Assembly (NCBI GenBank): GCA_902836725.1
Contig: CADFRV010000030.1
Coordinates: 1 to 14,577, forward strand
Origin: Muribaculaceae bacterium
Lineage (GTDB): Bacteria > Bacteroidota > Bacteroidia > Bacteroidales > Muribaculaceae
Length of the DNA stretch: 14,577 bases
Direction: 5' to 3'
Shown: in pieces, positions 7,691-14,563 of the stretch
Layout: every line of letters begins with the position of its first letter
How positions within the stretch are numbered: the first letter of the stretch is position 1
Translations under genes and position numbers: made by a program
Notes under the pieces: generated by a model
What the model saw: only the letters and a program-made list of their open reading frames with translations
The model's database searches: none
Told to the model about the DNA's origin: nothing

Positions 7691-9859
7691 TCAGCGGCGG
7701 TTACGGTGCGTGAAACGTTTCTTCCATTGGTTGATGCGCTGCAGGCGCGAGCGCACGGCGAGCCACAGCGGAGATGCGGTGGTGACGATGTCGGATCCGA
7801 GCGGATCGGAGAAGGTGTATTGTGCCGGTTCTTCTCCGAACTGTTCGGGGTATATGATGCAAAGGTTGTTGCTTGTGCAGTACCGTTGCAGGAAAAGGGC
7901 TTTTTCTGTAATGTCTGCTGAGTAGCTTACCGAGTTGGGGCGCGCTCCGATGACTACGAAAAGATCGTCTTCGAGCACACGGTTCGCGAGCAACACGAAA
8001 TCGTCCATGTCGGCCATGGTCTGGTATTCATGGCGTATTCCGAGAGCTTCATGGCGTATTATTCCGCGTATGATGGGCTGCTGCCGCTCCGATGTGCAGA
8101 ATATGATGCGGCAGCCGACTTCGGATGCAAGGTGGCCCAGGGCGATGACCCAGTCGCGGAAGCCGGTCTCGTATTCGGCTTTTTCCGGGGCGCACACCAC
8201 GATGCGCGTAACCGTGTTGACAGGTATGTAGCATCGTGATATCACAACCATGCGGTTGGTGCCTCTGAGGAGCTGCTCTATCTTGGCCCCGAGGAATGTG
8301 TCAATTACTGTAGCTTTGCGGTGCATACCCAATATCACGCGGCTTATGTCGCGTTCCTGCATGGTGTTGAGTATGCCGGTGACGGTGTTGATGTCGAACC
8401 GTTCAATGGGAGTTATGGCGGTATCGGCGCCTGACGCCGCATCAAGAGACAGTTTCAGGGAGTTCTGCCCCATGTTTTTCGATGCTGTGGTGTTGTCGTT
8501 GCGCACATGGAGCGCGTAGAGTTTGTCAGCGTTGATGCCAGTGCGCCGCCGGCGCATGAAAAGAGCCAGCTCTGTGAGGGCGGCCGAGGTTATGGGGTTT
8601 GATACCGGGATAAGGACACTTACAGCCGATGCGTCGTCATGCGAGCTGTCAGGCCGGTCCTCAAGCATGCGTATCTTGATTTTCGATGCGGCCTGTGATG
8701 TGACGATAGGTGCGATGGCGCAGGTGAACAGTATCACGAGCACTGTGCCGTTAAGGATAGTCTCTCCCATCATGCGTGTGCCGTCGGGGAGTATCATGTT
8801 GTATCCGATGGTCACCACCGCCAGAGCCACGGCTGTGTGTGCGGTGGTGAGGCCGAACATCATGCGCCGGTCAGATGCATCCATACGGTATGCGAGCTGT
8901 GCTATCCATGCTGCGATCCATTTGCTGAGGAGAGCCACGATAAGCATCACCGTGGCTATGGCCAGTGTGTTGCCCTTGACTATCACACCCACGTTGATCA
9001 TCATTCCCACCCCTATCAGGAAGTAGGGGATGAAGAGGGCGTTGCCGACAAACTCAATACTGTTCATCAGCGGGGAGTTGGCCGGTATGTAGCGGTTGAG
9101 CACAAGCCCTGCGAAAAATGCCCCGAGCACAGGCTCGAGACCTATGGCCCCTGATACCCATGCCGAAAGGAAGACCATGACGAGGACAAACACATACTGC
9201 GTTACTTTCTCGCTGTACTGCTTGAAGAAGCGTCGTGTAAGGCGCGGGTATGCATAAAGCACGGCAAGACAGTAGAGGGTCAGTTTCCCGAACAGCCACA
9301 GTATGCCCGACGGCTGGAAGCTGCCGGTGTCGAATATGTTGACCGCTCCGGCAAGCACGAGGAGCGCTCCGACAACGGCTATTATGGTGCCTACTACCGA
9401 TATGAGCACAGAGGGGGCTTTGGTGATGCCGAAACGTGCCGCCACCGGGTATGCGATCAGTGTATGCGAGGCATACATGGATGCGAGAAGGAAGGAGGTG
9501 AGCCAGCTCACATGCAGTATGTACACGCTTGCGAGCACCCCCATCACCATAGGGATGAAAAATGTGAGCAGTCCGAAGAGTATGCCTTTGCGGATATTCT
9601 TCCGGAGATGGTACATGTCTATCTCCAGACCCGCGAGGAACATCAGGTACAGGAGCCCCACCTGGCCGAATATCGTGAACGAGCTGTCACGGTCGAGTAT
9701 GTCGAGGCCGTAAGGCCCGACAGCCACACCGGCGACTATCATGCCGATGATGTGGGGTATCTTGAGCTTGTTGAGTATGACAGGCGCGAGCAGTATTATG
9801 GCCATCACGATCAGGAAGATCGCGACAGGATCGGTAACCAGGGCTGCTGCGCAGATCAT
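7691..9859 (-). CDS. CPA2-family cation:proton antiporter with C-terminal USP-like region
   Basis: An inner-membrane exchanger of Na+ or K+ for protons. The 722-residue protein has about 12 hydrophobic helices in residues 10-385 with CPA2 (KefB/NapA-like) hallmarks: KIPHIIGMIVAGVAVGPYGL near 33-52, YLMFLAGLEID at 71-81, the GAFFAGLVLN segment and TTAHTAVALAVVTIGYN near the last helices. From about residue 400 the chain is soluble and looks like one or two universal-stress-protein lobes (SVLIPVSNP at the start, VILGMHRKATVIDTFLGAK and MVVISRCYIPVN later), as in many Bacteroidetes antiporters; no TrkA-N glycine motif is seen. The ATG lies nine bases after the asd stop, so the two genes are probably co-transcribed. 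The transported ion cannot be read from sequence. Confidence 0.92.
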   Translation of the reverse strand: MICAAALVTDPVAIFLIVMAIILLAPVILNKLKIPHIIGMIVAGVAVGPYGLDILDRDSSFTIFGQVGLLYLMFLAGLEIDMYHLRKNIRKGILFGLLTFFIPMVMGVLASVYILHVSWLTSFLLASMYASHTLIAYPVAARFGITKAPSVLISVVGTIIAVVGALLVLAGAVNIFDTGSFQPSGILWLFGKLTLYCLAVLYAYPRLTRRFFKQYSEKVTQYVFVLVMVFLSAWVSGAIGLEPVLGAFFAGLVLNRYIPANSPLMNSIEFVGNALFIPYFLIGVGMMINVGVIVKGNTLAIATVMLIVALLSKWIAAWIAQLAYRMDASDRRMMFGLTTAHTAVALAVVTIGYNMILPDGTRMMGETILNGTVLVILFTCAIAPIVTSQAASKIKIRMLEDRPDSSHDDASAVSVLIPVSNPITSAALTELALFMRRRRTGINADKLYALHVRNDNTTASKNMGQNSLKLSLDAASGADTAITPIERFDINTVTGILNTMQERDISRVILGMHRKATVIDTFLGAKIEQLLRGTNRMVVISRCYIPVNTVTRIVVCAPEKAEYETGFRDWVIALGHLASEVGCRIIFCTSERQQPIIRGIIRHEALGIRHEYQTMADMDDFVLLANRVLEDDLFVVIGARPNSVSYSADITEKALFLQRYCTSNNLCIIYPEQFGEEPAQYTFSDPLGSDIVTTASPLWLAVRSRLQRINQWKKRFTHRNRR

Positions 9860-9868
9860 AGGAGGGGA

Positions 9869-10876
9869 TTATTTTTTGTGTTCGAGAATGTATCTGGCAA
9901 TCTGTACGGCATTGAGTGCCGCGCCTTTGCGGATCTGGTCGCCGACAACCCAGAAGGTGAGGCCGTTGGGATTCGCTATATCCTCGCGTATGCGCCCCAC
10001 GTATACGGGATCATGGTCAGCTATGTCAAGGGGCATGGGGTATACTTTTTCGGCCGGATTGTCGAGCACTACTATGCCGGGGGCATTTTCCAGGGCGCGG
10101 CGCGCTTCCTGAGGGGTGATGGGGCGCTCTGTCTCGATCCAGATGGCCTCGGAGTGGGCGCGGAGCACGGGCACACGCACACACATGGCGCTGACGCTAA
10201 GGTCGGGAGCATGCATGATCTTGCGTGTCTCGTTGAACATTTTCATTTCCTCTTTGGTGTATCCGTTGTCGGTGAAAACGTCGATATGCGGTATCACGTT
10301 GTATGCGAGCTGTGCGGAGAATTTCTCTACCACCGGTTTCTCCCCCTTGACAATCTGTTCGTACTGGTCGGCAAGCTCTTTCATGGCGCTTGCTCCGGCG
10401 CCGCTGGCTGCCTGGTATGTGGCTACATGTACGCGGCGGATGGGGGAGAGGTCATGGAGCGGCTTGAGGGCCACAACCATCTGTATGGTGGTGCAGTTGG
10501 GGTTGCCGATTATGCGGCGCGGCGCGTTAAAAGCATCGTCGCCGTTGACTTCGGGAACCACCAGAGGCACGTCGGCATCCATGCGGAATGCACTGGAGTT
10601 GTCGATCATTAGAGTGCCGTGGCGTGTGATCACATCGGCATACTGGCGCGATGTGGAGGCTCCTGCCGAAGTGAAGGCTATGTCAACCCCGCTGAAATCA
10701 GACTGAGGGGTGAGCTCTTCGACAACAATTTCCTTTCCACGGAAGACATATTTGCTGCCGGAGCTGCGCGATGAGCCGAAAAGGCGCAGGTTGTCAACGG
10801 GAAAATCTGTCTGTGTGAGGACTTTGAGGAGTTCCTGTCCCACGGCGCCACTCGCGCCAACTATAGCTATATTCAT
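9869..10876 (-). CDS. asd: Aspartate-semialdehyde dehydrogenase
   Basis: Cytosolic NADPH-dependent reduction of aspartyl phosphate to aspartate semialdehyde, the branch point to lysine/diaminopimelate, threonine and methionine. The 335-residue length is standard. The dinucleotide-binding turn GASGAVG is at 7-13 and the phosphate-binding SSRSSG at 35-40. The catalytic cysteine is Cys128 in NPNCTT, Gln155 sits in TYQAASGAG, and the catalytic histidine is His241 in RAHSE. All key residues are present. The start codon directly abuts the palindromic repeat at 10876-10989. The CPA2 antiporter follows after nine bases. A promoter core lies near 11064-11071, giving a leader of about 180 bases that would contain the repeat. 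Confidence 0.97.
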   Translation of the reverse strand: MNIAIVGASGAVGQELLKVLTQTDFPVDNLRLFGSSRSSGSKYVFRGKEIVVEELTPQSDFSGVDIAFTSAGASTSRQYADVITRHGTLMIDNSSAFRMDADVPLVVPEVNGDDAFNAPRRIIGNPNCTTIQMVVALKPLHDLSPIRRVHVATYQAASGAGASAMKELADQYEQIVKGEKPVVEKFSAQLAYNVIPHIDVFTDNGYTKEEMKMFNETRKIMHAPDLSVSAMCVRVPVLRAHSEAIWIETERPITPQEARRALENAPGIVVLDNPAEKVYPMPLDIADHDPVYVGRIREDIANPNGLTFWVVGDQIRKGAALNAVQIARYILEHKK

Positions 10877-10989
10877 AAGTGACAGTTCAAAATCAATTTA
10901 TTTACCGGTCAGATTTTTTCAATGTTTCTCAGGCAAAATTTTGGAATTTTTTCTCGAACAGACATTAAAATAATTTTGACCAGTTACTT
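10876..10989 (-). repeat. Palindromic dispersed element, copy A (upstream of asd)
   Basis: A 114-base AT-rich element whose last base (minus-strand sense) is the first base of the asd ATG. Its ends are imperfect inverted repeats: 10876-10900 matches the complement of 10965-10989 at 20 of 25 positions. A second inner inverted repeat pairs 10907-10927 with 10960-10981. Copy B at 14463-14551 aligns over 89 bases with seven differences, apart from 25 additional bases here at 10931-10955 between two TTTCTC direct repeats. It does not encode a plausible protein. It could be a MITE-like element or a transcribed regulatory leader. The rest of the 281-base gap holds the promoter and hairpins listed separately. 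Confidence 0.85.
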
Positions 10990-11046
10990 ATCAAATCAGT
11001 CGGATAAATTTTGTATTGCGGGGTGCGGTGCGGCAGGCCGGTTCCC

Positions 11047-11065
11047 TGCACCCTTTATGGGTGCA
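11047..11065 (-). other. Hairpin at the 5' end of the asd leader
   Basis: TGCACCC-TTTAT-GGGTGCA is a perfect seven-pair stem with a five-base loop, adjoining the -7 element at 11064-11071. In minus-strand sense it would sit at or just across the transcription start, where a 5' hairpin can stabilise mRNA, or it may be an operator. In plus-strand sense only A residues follow, so it is not a plus-strand terminator. Confidence 0.5.
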
Positions 11066-11096
11066 AAAATACGAAAATTTCGGTCAAAGTACGCAA
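11064..11096 (-). promoter_or_regulatory. Candidate promoter of asd-antiporter operon
   Basis: The minus-strand -7 element TATTTTTG (11064-11071) matches TAnnTTTG. A TTG at 11094-11096 gives a 22-base spacer, and TTTG at 11085-11088 a 13-base one; the former is closer to the usual distance. The proposed -33 region overlaps the hairpin that should end the GH97 transcript. Confidence 0.6.
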
Positions 11097-11131
11097 TATG
11101 GCCGCCATAAAACATGACGGCCATACTGCGT
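11091..11131 (-). terminator. Hairpin terminator candidate after GH97 gene
   Basis: An inverted repeat of 5 + 8 pairs with one mismatch (ACGCA-TATGGCCG against CGGCCATA-TGCGT; loop 11105-11117) starts 27 bases after the GH97 stop in minus-strand sense. The following bases (ACTTTGACC) give only a short T run, so efficiency is uncertain. Confidence 0.5.
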
Positions 11132-11157
11132 ATTCTGAAGATTGGTGGGCCTGCGGG

Positions 11158-13128
11158 TTATCTGGCGGCGGGAGTGAGAACTGCCGCGAAACCTCCGTTG
11201 CGTGCGAGTTTCACATCGAGAGTGCCTGCGCTGTTGACAGTGGCGCTCTTGCGACGGTAATCCATGGCCTGCCGGTGGGCGTTCACACCGTCCTCGAACG
11301 AGAGCATTTCATATGTGGTTCCGGCCGGCAGGAAATCGAGCGGGAGCGAGAAGGAGCGGTGTTTTTCCCGGCCGTTGGTGATGCCTCCGATATACCACTT
11401 GTCGCCTTTGCGTTTAGCCACGAAGAGATATTCCCCGGTTTTGGCGGCAATGGCGCGTGTCTCGTCCCATGTTACGGGGACAGAGGTTATGAACTCGGTG
11501 CAGTCGGGGTTACGGTAGTAAAGCGTAGGATTGTCGGCAAGCATCTGTATTCCGCTCTCGAATAGCACAAAAAGTGCCATCTGGTATGCACGTGTGCCGA
11601 TAGAGGCGGAGTTGGGGCGCTCTGAGCGGTAGCATTCAGGCTGCATGCTGATCATGGCTCCGGGGGTGTAATCCATCGGTCCCACGGCATTGCGCATCAA
11701 TGGGAGATAAATGGAGTTGTCGGGGGTGCAGCCTCCCATCTGTTCCATTCCGCGCACACCCTCGTATGAGAGGAGGTTGGGATATTTGTGTTCGAGGCCG
11801 GCCGGCTTGAATGCTCCGTGGAGATCCACAAGGAGGTGGTTCTTCGCGGCTTCGCGGCAGACGCGCTCGTAGAAGTCGACCATCCACTGGTCGCTGCGGT
11901 CCATGAAGTCGATCTTGAGACCCTTCACTCCCCAGTCGGAGAAAGTCTTGAAGAGATCGAAATTGTTTTCCACTGTGAGCCATGTAAGCCAGAGGAACAC
12001 GCCTACCCCTTTTTCCTTGCCGTATCTCACTATCTCATGTACGTTGACTTCGGGATTGGGGGTATATGGATCGCGTGTATCCATAGCCCATCCTTCGTCC
12101 ATGATAATGTATGGAATGCCATATTTCGCGGCGAAATCGATGAAATATTTGTAGGTATTCATGTTGAACCCGGATTCAAAGTCCACATCCTCGCCGTAGG
12201 GTGTGGCTCCATTCCACCATTCCCAGCTTGCAGTGCCCGGCACAATCCATGAAGTGTCCTCTATCTCAGACGGTGACGACAACTGGTATACAAGAGTCTG
12301 CTCAAGAATGTCGGCCGGTGAACCGATGGCCACGAAACGCCAGGGGAATGTGCGGTTGCGCTCTGTGGAGGCGATATAGGGGGCTTCCTTAAGTATCTTC
12401 AGGCTGCGGTCGCCGTCGTCACCGAAAGCGAGCGGCACGTTGGGAAACACGGCGCTGAACGAGTTGCCGGGTCCTCCTTTGAGGAACATGCAGGGATAAT
12501 CTGAAAGGTCGCTTTCCGAGAAAAGCATCAGTGTGCCGTCGGCATTTTCCATCAATGCCGGCAGGGTGGCCATGCGGTCGGTATATTGCCATTCATTGAG
12601 CGGTTTGTGTGTGTACGGTTCCTCATATGCGGTCTTGAAGCCTCCGGGCTGCTGTATGTGTGCGGTAGCCGGCGCTGCGAGGGTCACGTTATAGTCTTCG
12701 CGCAGGATATTCATGTCTCCTTTGCCGGAAGTGGCGAACCGGTGCGCCACGCCGTTGTCGAATACACGGAATTCCACGGAATAACCGTTGTCGAACTGCA
12801 TCACGGCAGAGTTGTAGCTGTTGGAGACGGAAGAATGTTTGAGGGGTACGGCGGGGGTAATCGTTTCGTTTACCGACTTGCGGCTTACTTTCTTCAGGCG
12901 CGGGTTCACTCCCATTACCGGTGCCGCCTCAGGCGCCATAGCGATCGATATGCTTTTTATAAGCTGTTCGCCGTTTTTAGATACTGAATAGCGGATGGAG
13001 TCGCCGAGACTTACAGAGAGTTCTACAGATCCGTCGGGCGACTGGATACGAGTGTCTGCCGAGGCAGACATAACAGGGAGCACTGCGGCAGCTGCCGCAG
13101 TGCAAATAAATTTCAACAGGTTACTCAT
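11158..13128 (-). CDS. Secreted GH97 alpha-glycosidase, retaining type
   Basis: An exo-alpha-glycosidase of the SusB family fold. The 656-residue protein starts with a signal peptide (ending SASA near 24), then the N-terminal beta-sandwich, a TIM barrel from about 290 (TASWEWWNGATPYGE, IIMDEGWAMD, GVFLWLTW) and a C-terminal beta domain from about 560. In GH97, inverting glucosidases lack the barrel aspartate that retaining enzymes use as nucleophile. Here LKIDFMD supplies Asp407, and the general acid is probably Glu462 in YEGVRGMEQ; the 55-residue spacing equals that of the Bacteroides retaining enzyme as I recall it (Asp415/Glu470). Retaining members include alpha-galactosidases and a beta-L-arabinopyranosidase, so alpha-galactosidase-like activity is likelier than starch use. 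It follows the SGNH gene after 37 bases, probably in one operon. No lipobox. Confidence 0.93.
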   Translation of the reverse strand: MSNLLKFICTAAAAAVLPVMSASADTRIQSPDGSVELSVSLGDSIRYSVSKNGEQLIKSISIAMAPEAAPVMGVNPRLKKVSRKSVNETITPAVPLKHSSVSNSYNSAVMQFDNGYSVEFRVFDNGVAHRFATSGKGDMNILREDYNVTLAAPATAHIQQPGGFKTAYEEPYTHKPLNEWQYTDRMATLPALMENADGTLMLFSESDLSDYPCMFLKGGPGNSFSAVFPNVPLAFGDDGDRSLKILKEAPYIASTERNRTFPWRFVAIGSPADILEQTLVYQLSSPSEIEDTSWIVPGTASWEWWNGATPYGEDVDFESGFNMNTYKYFIDFAAKYGIPYIIMDEGWAMDTRDPYTPNPEVNVHEIVRYGKEKGVGVFLWLTWLTVENNFDLFKTFSDWGVKGLKIDFMDRSDQWMVDFYERVCREAAKNHLLVDLHGAFKPAGLEHKYPNLLSYEGVRGMEQMGGCTPDNSIYLPLMRNAVGPMDYTPGAMISMQPECYRSERPNSASIGTRAYQMALFVLFESGIQMLADNPTLYYRNPDCTEFITSVPVTWDETRAIAAKTGEYLFVAKRKGDKWYIGGITNGREKHRSFSLPLDFLPAGTTYEMLSFEDGVNAHRQAMDYRRKSATVNSAGTLDVKLARNGGFAAVLTPAAR

Positions 13129-13165
13129 TAAAACAGTTGATTGGTTAGTATGCGGTTGGTTATGG

Positions 13166-13864
13166 CTATTTTACTATCTTGCGCACGACAGGGAGCACAG
13201 TGGCTTCCATAATCTCATATCCCGCTTCTGTGGGGTGTACGCCATCCCGGGAGTATCGGGCAGGAAGGCTTTTGCCGTCTTCGGATACCAGCGGTGTGAA
13301 ATAATCGACGAAAGGAATCTTATTCTCGCGGGCATAATCGGCAATGCGTGCGTTGAGACTTTTGATTTTTTCAGGCGCATCCTTTACAGAGCCGTTCCAT
13401 CCGAATCCGGCAGCGGGGAGCACGGTGGTAAGGATCACTTTGATGTTGTTGGCTTTTGCCAGTTCTGCCATGGACACTATATTGCCGAAAGTGCGGTCTT
13501 CGTTGTAAACGTGGTTGTTCTCGGCGACATCGTTTGTGCCGGCGTTGATCACGACAGCGCGTGGATGCAGGTTTATCACATCGTCGCGGAAGCGCAGGAG
13601 AAACTGATATGAGGTCTGTCCGGAAATGCCGCGTCCCACGAAATCGTTGTCGGTGAAAAATGAGGGGCGCATGTTTGCCCACCCTTCTGTAATTGAGTTT
13701 CCAAGAAACACCACAAGGCGTTTCGAAGGGGTTGGTGACGCAAGAAGTTCCTTATTTTCCTGTTCGAAACGGCCGAAGTTGGCCCAGTCGTTTCTTTGTG
13801 CGTAGGAGGTGAAACTGCTGATTGCTACAGCGGCGGCAACGGTCAGTAATAATCGTTTGATCAT
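13166..13864 (-). CDS. Secreted SGNH/GDSL-family hydrolase (probable esterase)
   Basis: A serine hydrolase likely to remove acyl (for example acetyl) groups from glycans. Of 232 residues, the first 22 form a signal peptide (MIKRLLLTVAAAVAISSFTSYA). The four SGNH blocks are intact: Ser57 in FLGNSITEGW, Gly79 in GRGISGQT, Asn111 in AGTNDVAEN, and Asp207/His210 in SRDGVHPT. Length fits the single-domain type. It is the first gene of a likely two-gene operon with the GH97 glycosidase and has a near-perfect promoter. Pairing with a glycosidase suggests it deacylates the same oligosaccharide. Lipid or platelet-activating-factor-like acylhydrolase activity cannot be excluded. Confidence 0.93.
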   Translation of the reverse strand: MIKRLLLTVAAAVAISSFTSYAQRNDWANFGRFEQENKELLASPTPSKRLVVFLGNSITEGWANMRPSFFTDNDFVGRGISGQTSYQFLLRFRDDVINLHPRAVVINAGTNDVAENNHVYNEDRTFGNIVSMAELAKANNIKVILTTVLPAAGFGWNGSVKDAPEKIKSLNARIADYARENKIPFVDYFTPLVSEDGKSLPARYSRDGVHPTEAGYEIMEATVLPVVRKIVK

Positions 13865-13939
13865 GGTGATGTGAAACTGTTGTTTAAGGTAATGATTGAA
13901 TCGGTTGTCTTATATAAATCAGACCCGAAATTCTGTATG

Positions 13940-13970
13940 CAAAATTACATAAATCAGATGAAGGTTCAAA
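13940..13970 (-). promoter_or_regulatory. Strong Bacteroidetes promoter of the SGNH-GH97 operon
   Basis: Minus-strand TTTG (13967-13970), a spacer of exactly 19 bases, then TAATTTTG (13940-13947) followed by CAT. Both boxes and the spacing fit the primary-sigma consensus of Bacteroidetes. Transcription would start near 13933, giving a leader of about 70 bases with no obvious hairpin. This is the best promoter in the window. Confidence 0.85.
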
Positions 13971-14029
13971 ATTATTACCGCTATGAATGGGTGTGGCGAA
14001 TTTAGATGTAAATAAATAATTTCGGCCGG

Positions 14030-14453
14030 TTACTTGTGCCGGGATTGCCGGATGAAGAATCTGCGATATCTGATGATATGGATTATCGTCAGCAGTATGA
14101 ATATAAAACCGATTTTACCATGAATGGCGCCGACGACGGTGTGTGCGGTTGTTGCGGTCCAGTGGATTGTGGCAATACAAGCCGACAGTATAAGTAATAA
14201 TCCGGAAACAGTCATCCATCTGACCACACCGCGCCGTTTGCGTATCAGGCGCATTATCCAGTTATTCCATCTGAAATGCAGGTAAATGTGGCGGCAGATC
14301 AGTGAAAGGAACAGGATGCCGGTCACGATATGGATCCATACCCATAAGACAGGTGCGACTATTAATCTCGAGCTGCAGGCTCGATGCGAGAATCAGCAGT
14401 GTGGTCACGAGCAGCACACGGTTGCACTGTTTAAGTCCGGATTTATTGTTCAT
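14030..14453 (-). pseudogene. Frameshifted small membrane cytochrome-like protein (DUF4405-like)
   Basis: Two overlapping minus-strand frames together make one four-helix protein of about 140 residues. Frame 1 starts at ATG 14453 and gives MNNKSGLKQCNRVLLV, a first helix ending LASSLQLEI near 14364. It then runs into hydrophilic, unrelated sequence to 14262. Frame 2, closed upstream by TGA at 14393-14395, gives APVLWVWIHIVTGILF, CRHIYLHFRWNNW, a third helix near MTVSGLLLILSACIATIHW, and HGKIGFIFILLTIIHIIRY to the stop at 14030. Histidines within or at the ends of the helices suggest haem-binding, as in b-type cytochrome and DUF4405 proteins. Dropping one base around 14345-14366 joins LQLEI to the VLWVWIH helix. 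No homopolymer run lies there, so a sequencing slip is not the obvious cause. A programmed +1 shift is possible but unsupported. Copy B of the repeat lies immediately upstream. Confidence 0.72.
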
Positions 14454-14462
14454 CAGATTTTG

Positions 14463-14551
14463 TAAGTCACAGTTCAAAGTTATGTTATTTACCGGTCAGA
14501 TTATTTCAATGTTTCTCGAACAAACATTAAAATAATTTTGACCAGTTACTT
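14463..14551 (-). repeat. Palindromic dispersed element, copy B (upstream of the frameshifted membrane gene)
   Basis: The 89-base compact form of the element also found before asd, in the same orientation. The inner palindrome pairs 14494-14514 with 14522-14543 around a seven-base loop CTCGAAC. The outer ends (14463-14487 against the complement of 14527-14551) match at 19 of 25 positions. It ends nine bases before the ATG at 14453. A TAACTTTG sequence (14475-14482) inside it resembles a -7 box but lacks a -33 partner. Confidence 0.85.
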
Positions 14552-14555
14552 GCTG

Positions 14556-14563
14556 CAAATTTA
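14556..14563 (-). promoter_or_regulatory. Candidate -7 element just upstream of repeat copy B
   Basis: Minus-strand TAAATTTG followed by CAG fits TAnnTTTG(C), so transcription would begin about where the repeat begins. The -33 region is outside the window. The box is embedded in a near-palindrome (GCTG...CAGC, 14552-14567). Confidence 0.45.

Noticed and set aside
9464..10612. A 382-codon open frame on the plus strand over asd and the antiporter
   Set aside because: It lies opposite two clear genes with intact catalytic and membrane motifs, has a Cys/His/Tyr/Gly-heavy composition, no recognisable domain and no promoter. It is a complementary-strand shadow.
11011..11565. A 184-codon plus-strand open frame reading into the GH97 gene
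   Set aside because: It starts in the intergenic hairpin region and continues antisense to conserved GH97 sequence, with no coding signature of its own.
14515..14521. Loop GTTCGAG (minus strand), reminiscent of a tRNA T-loop
   Set aside because: No acceptor, D or anticodon arm can be built around it; the stems are AT-rich and of the wrong lengths for a tRNA.
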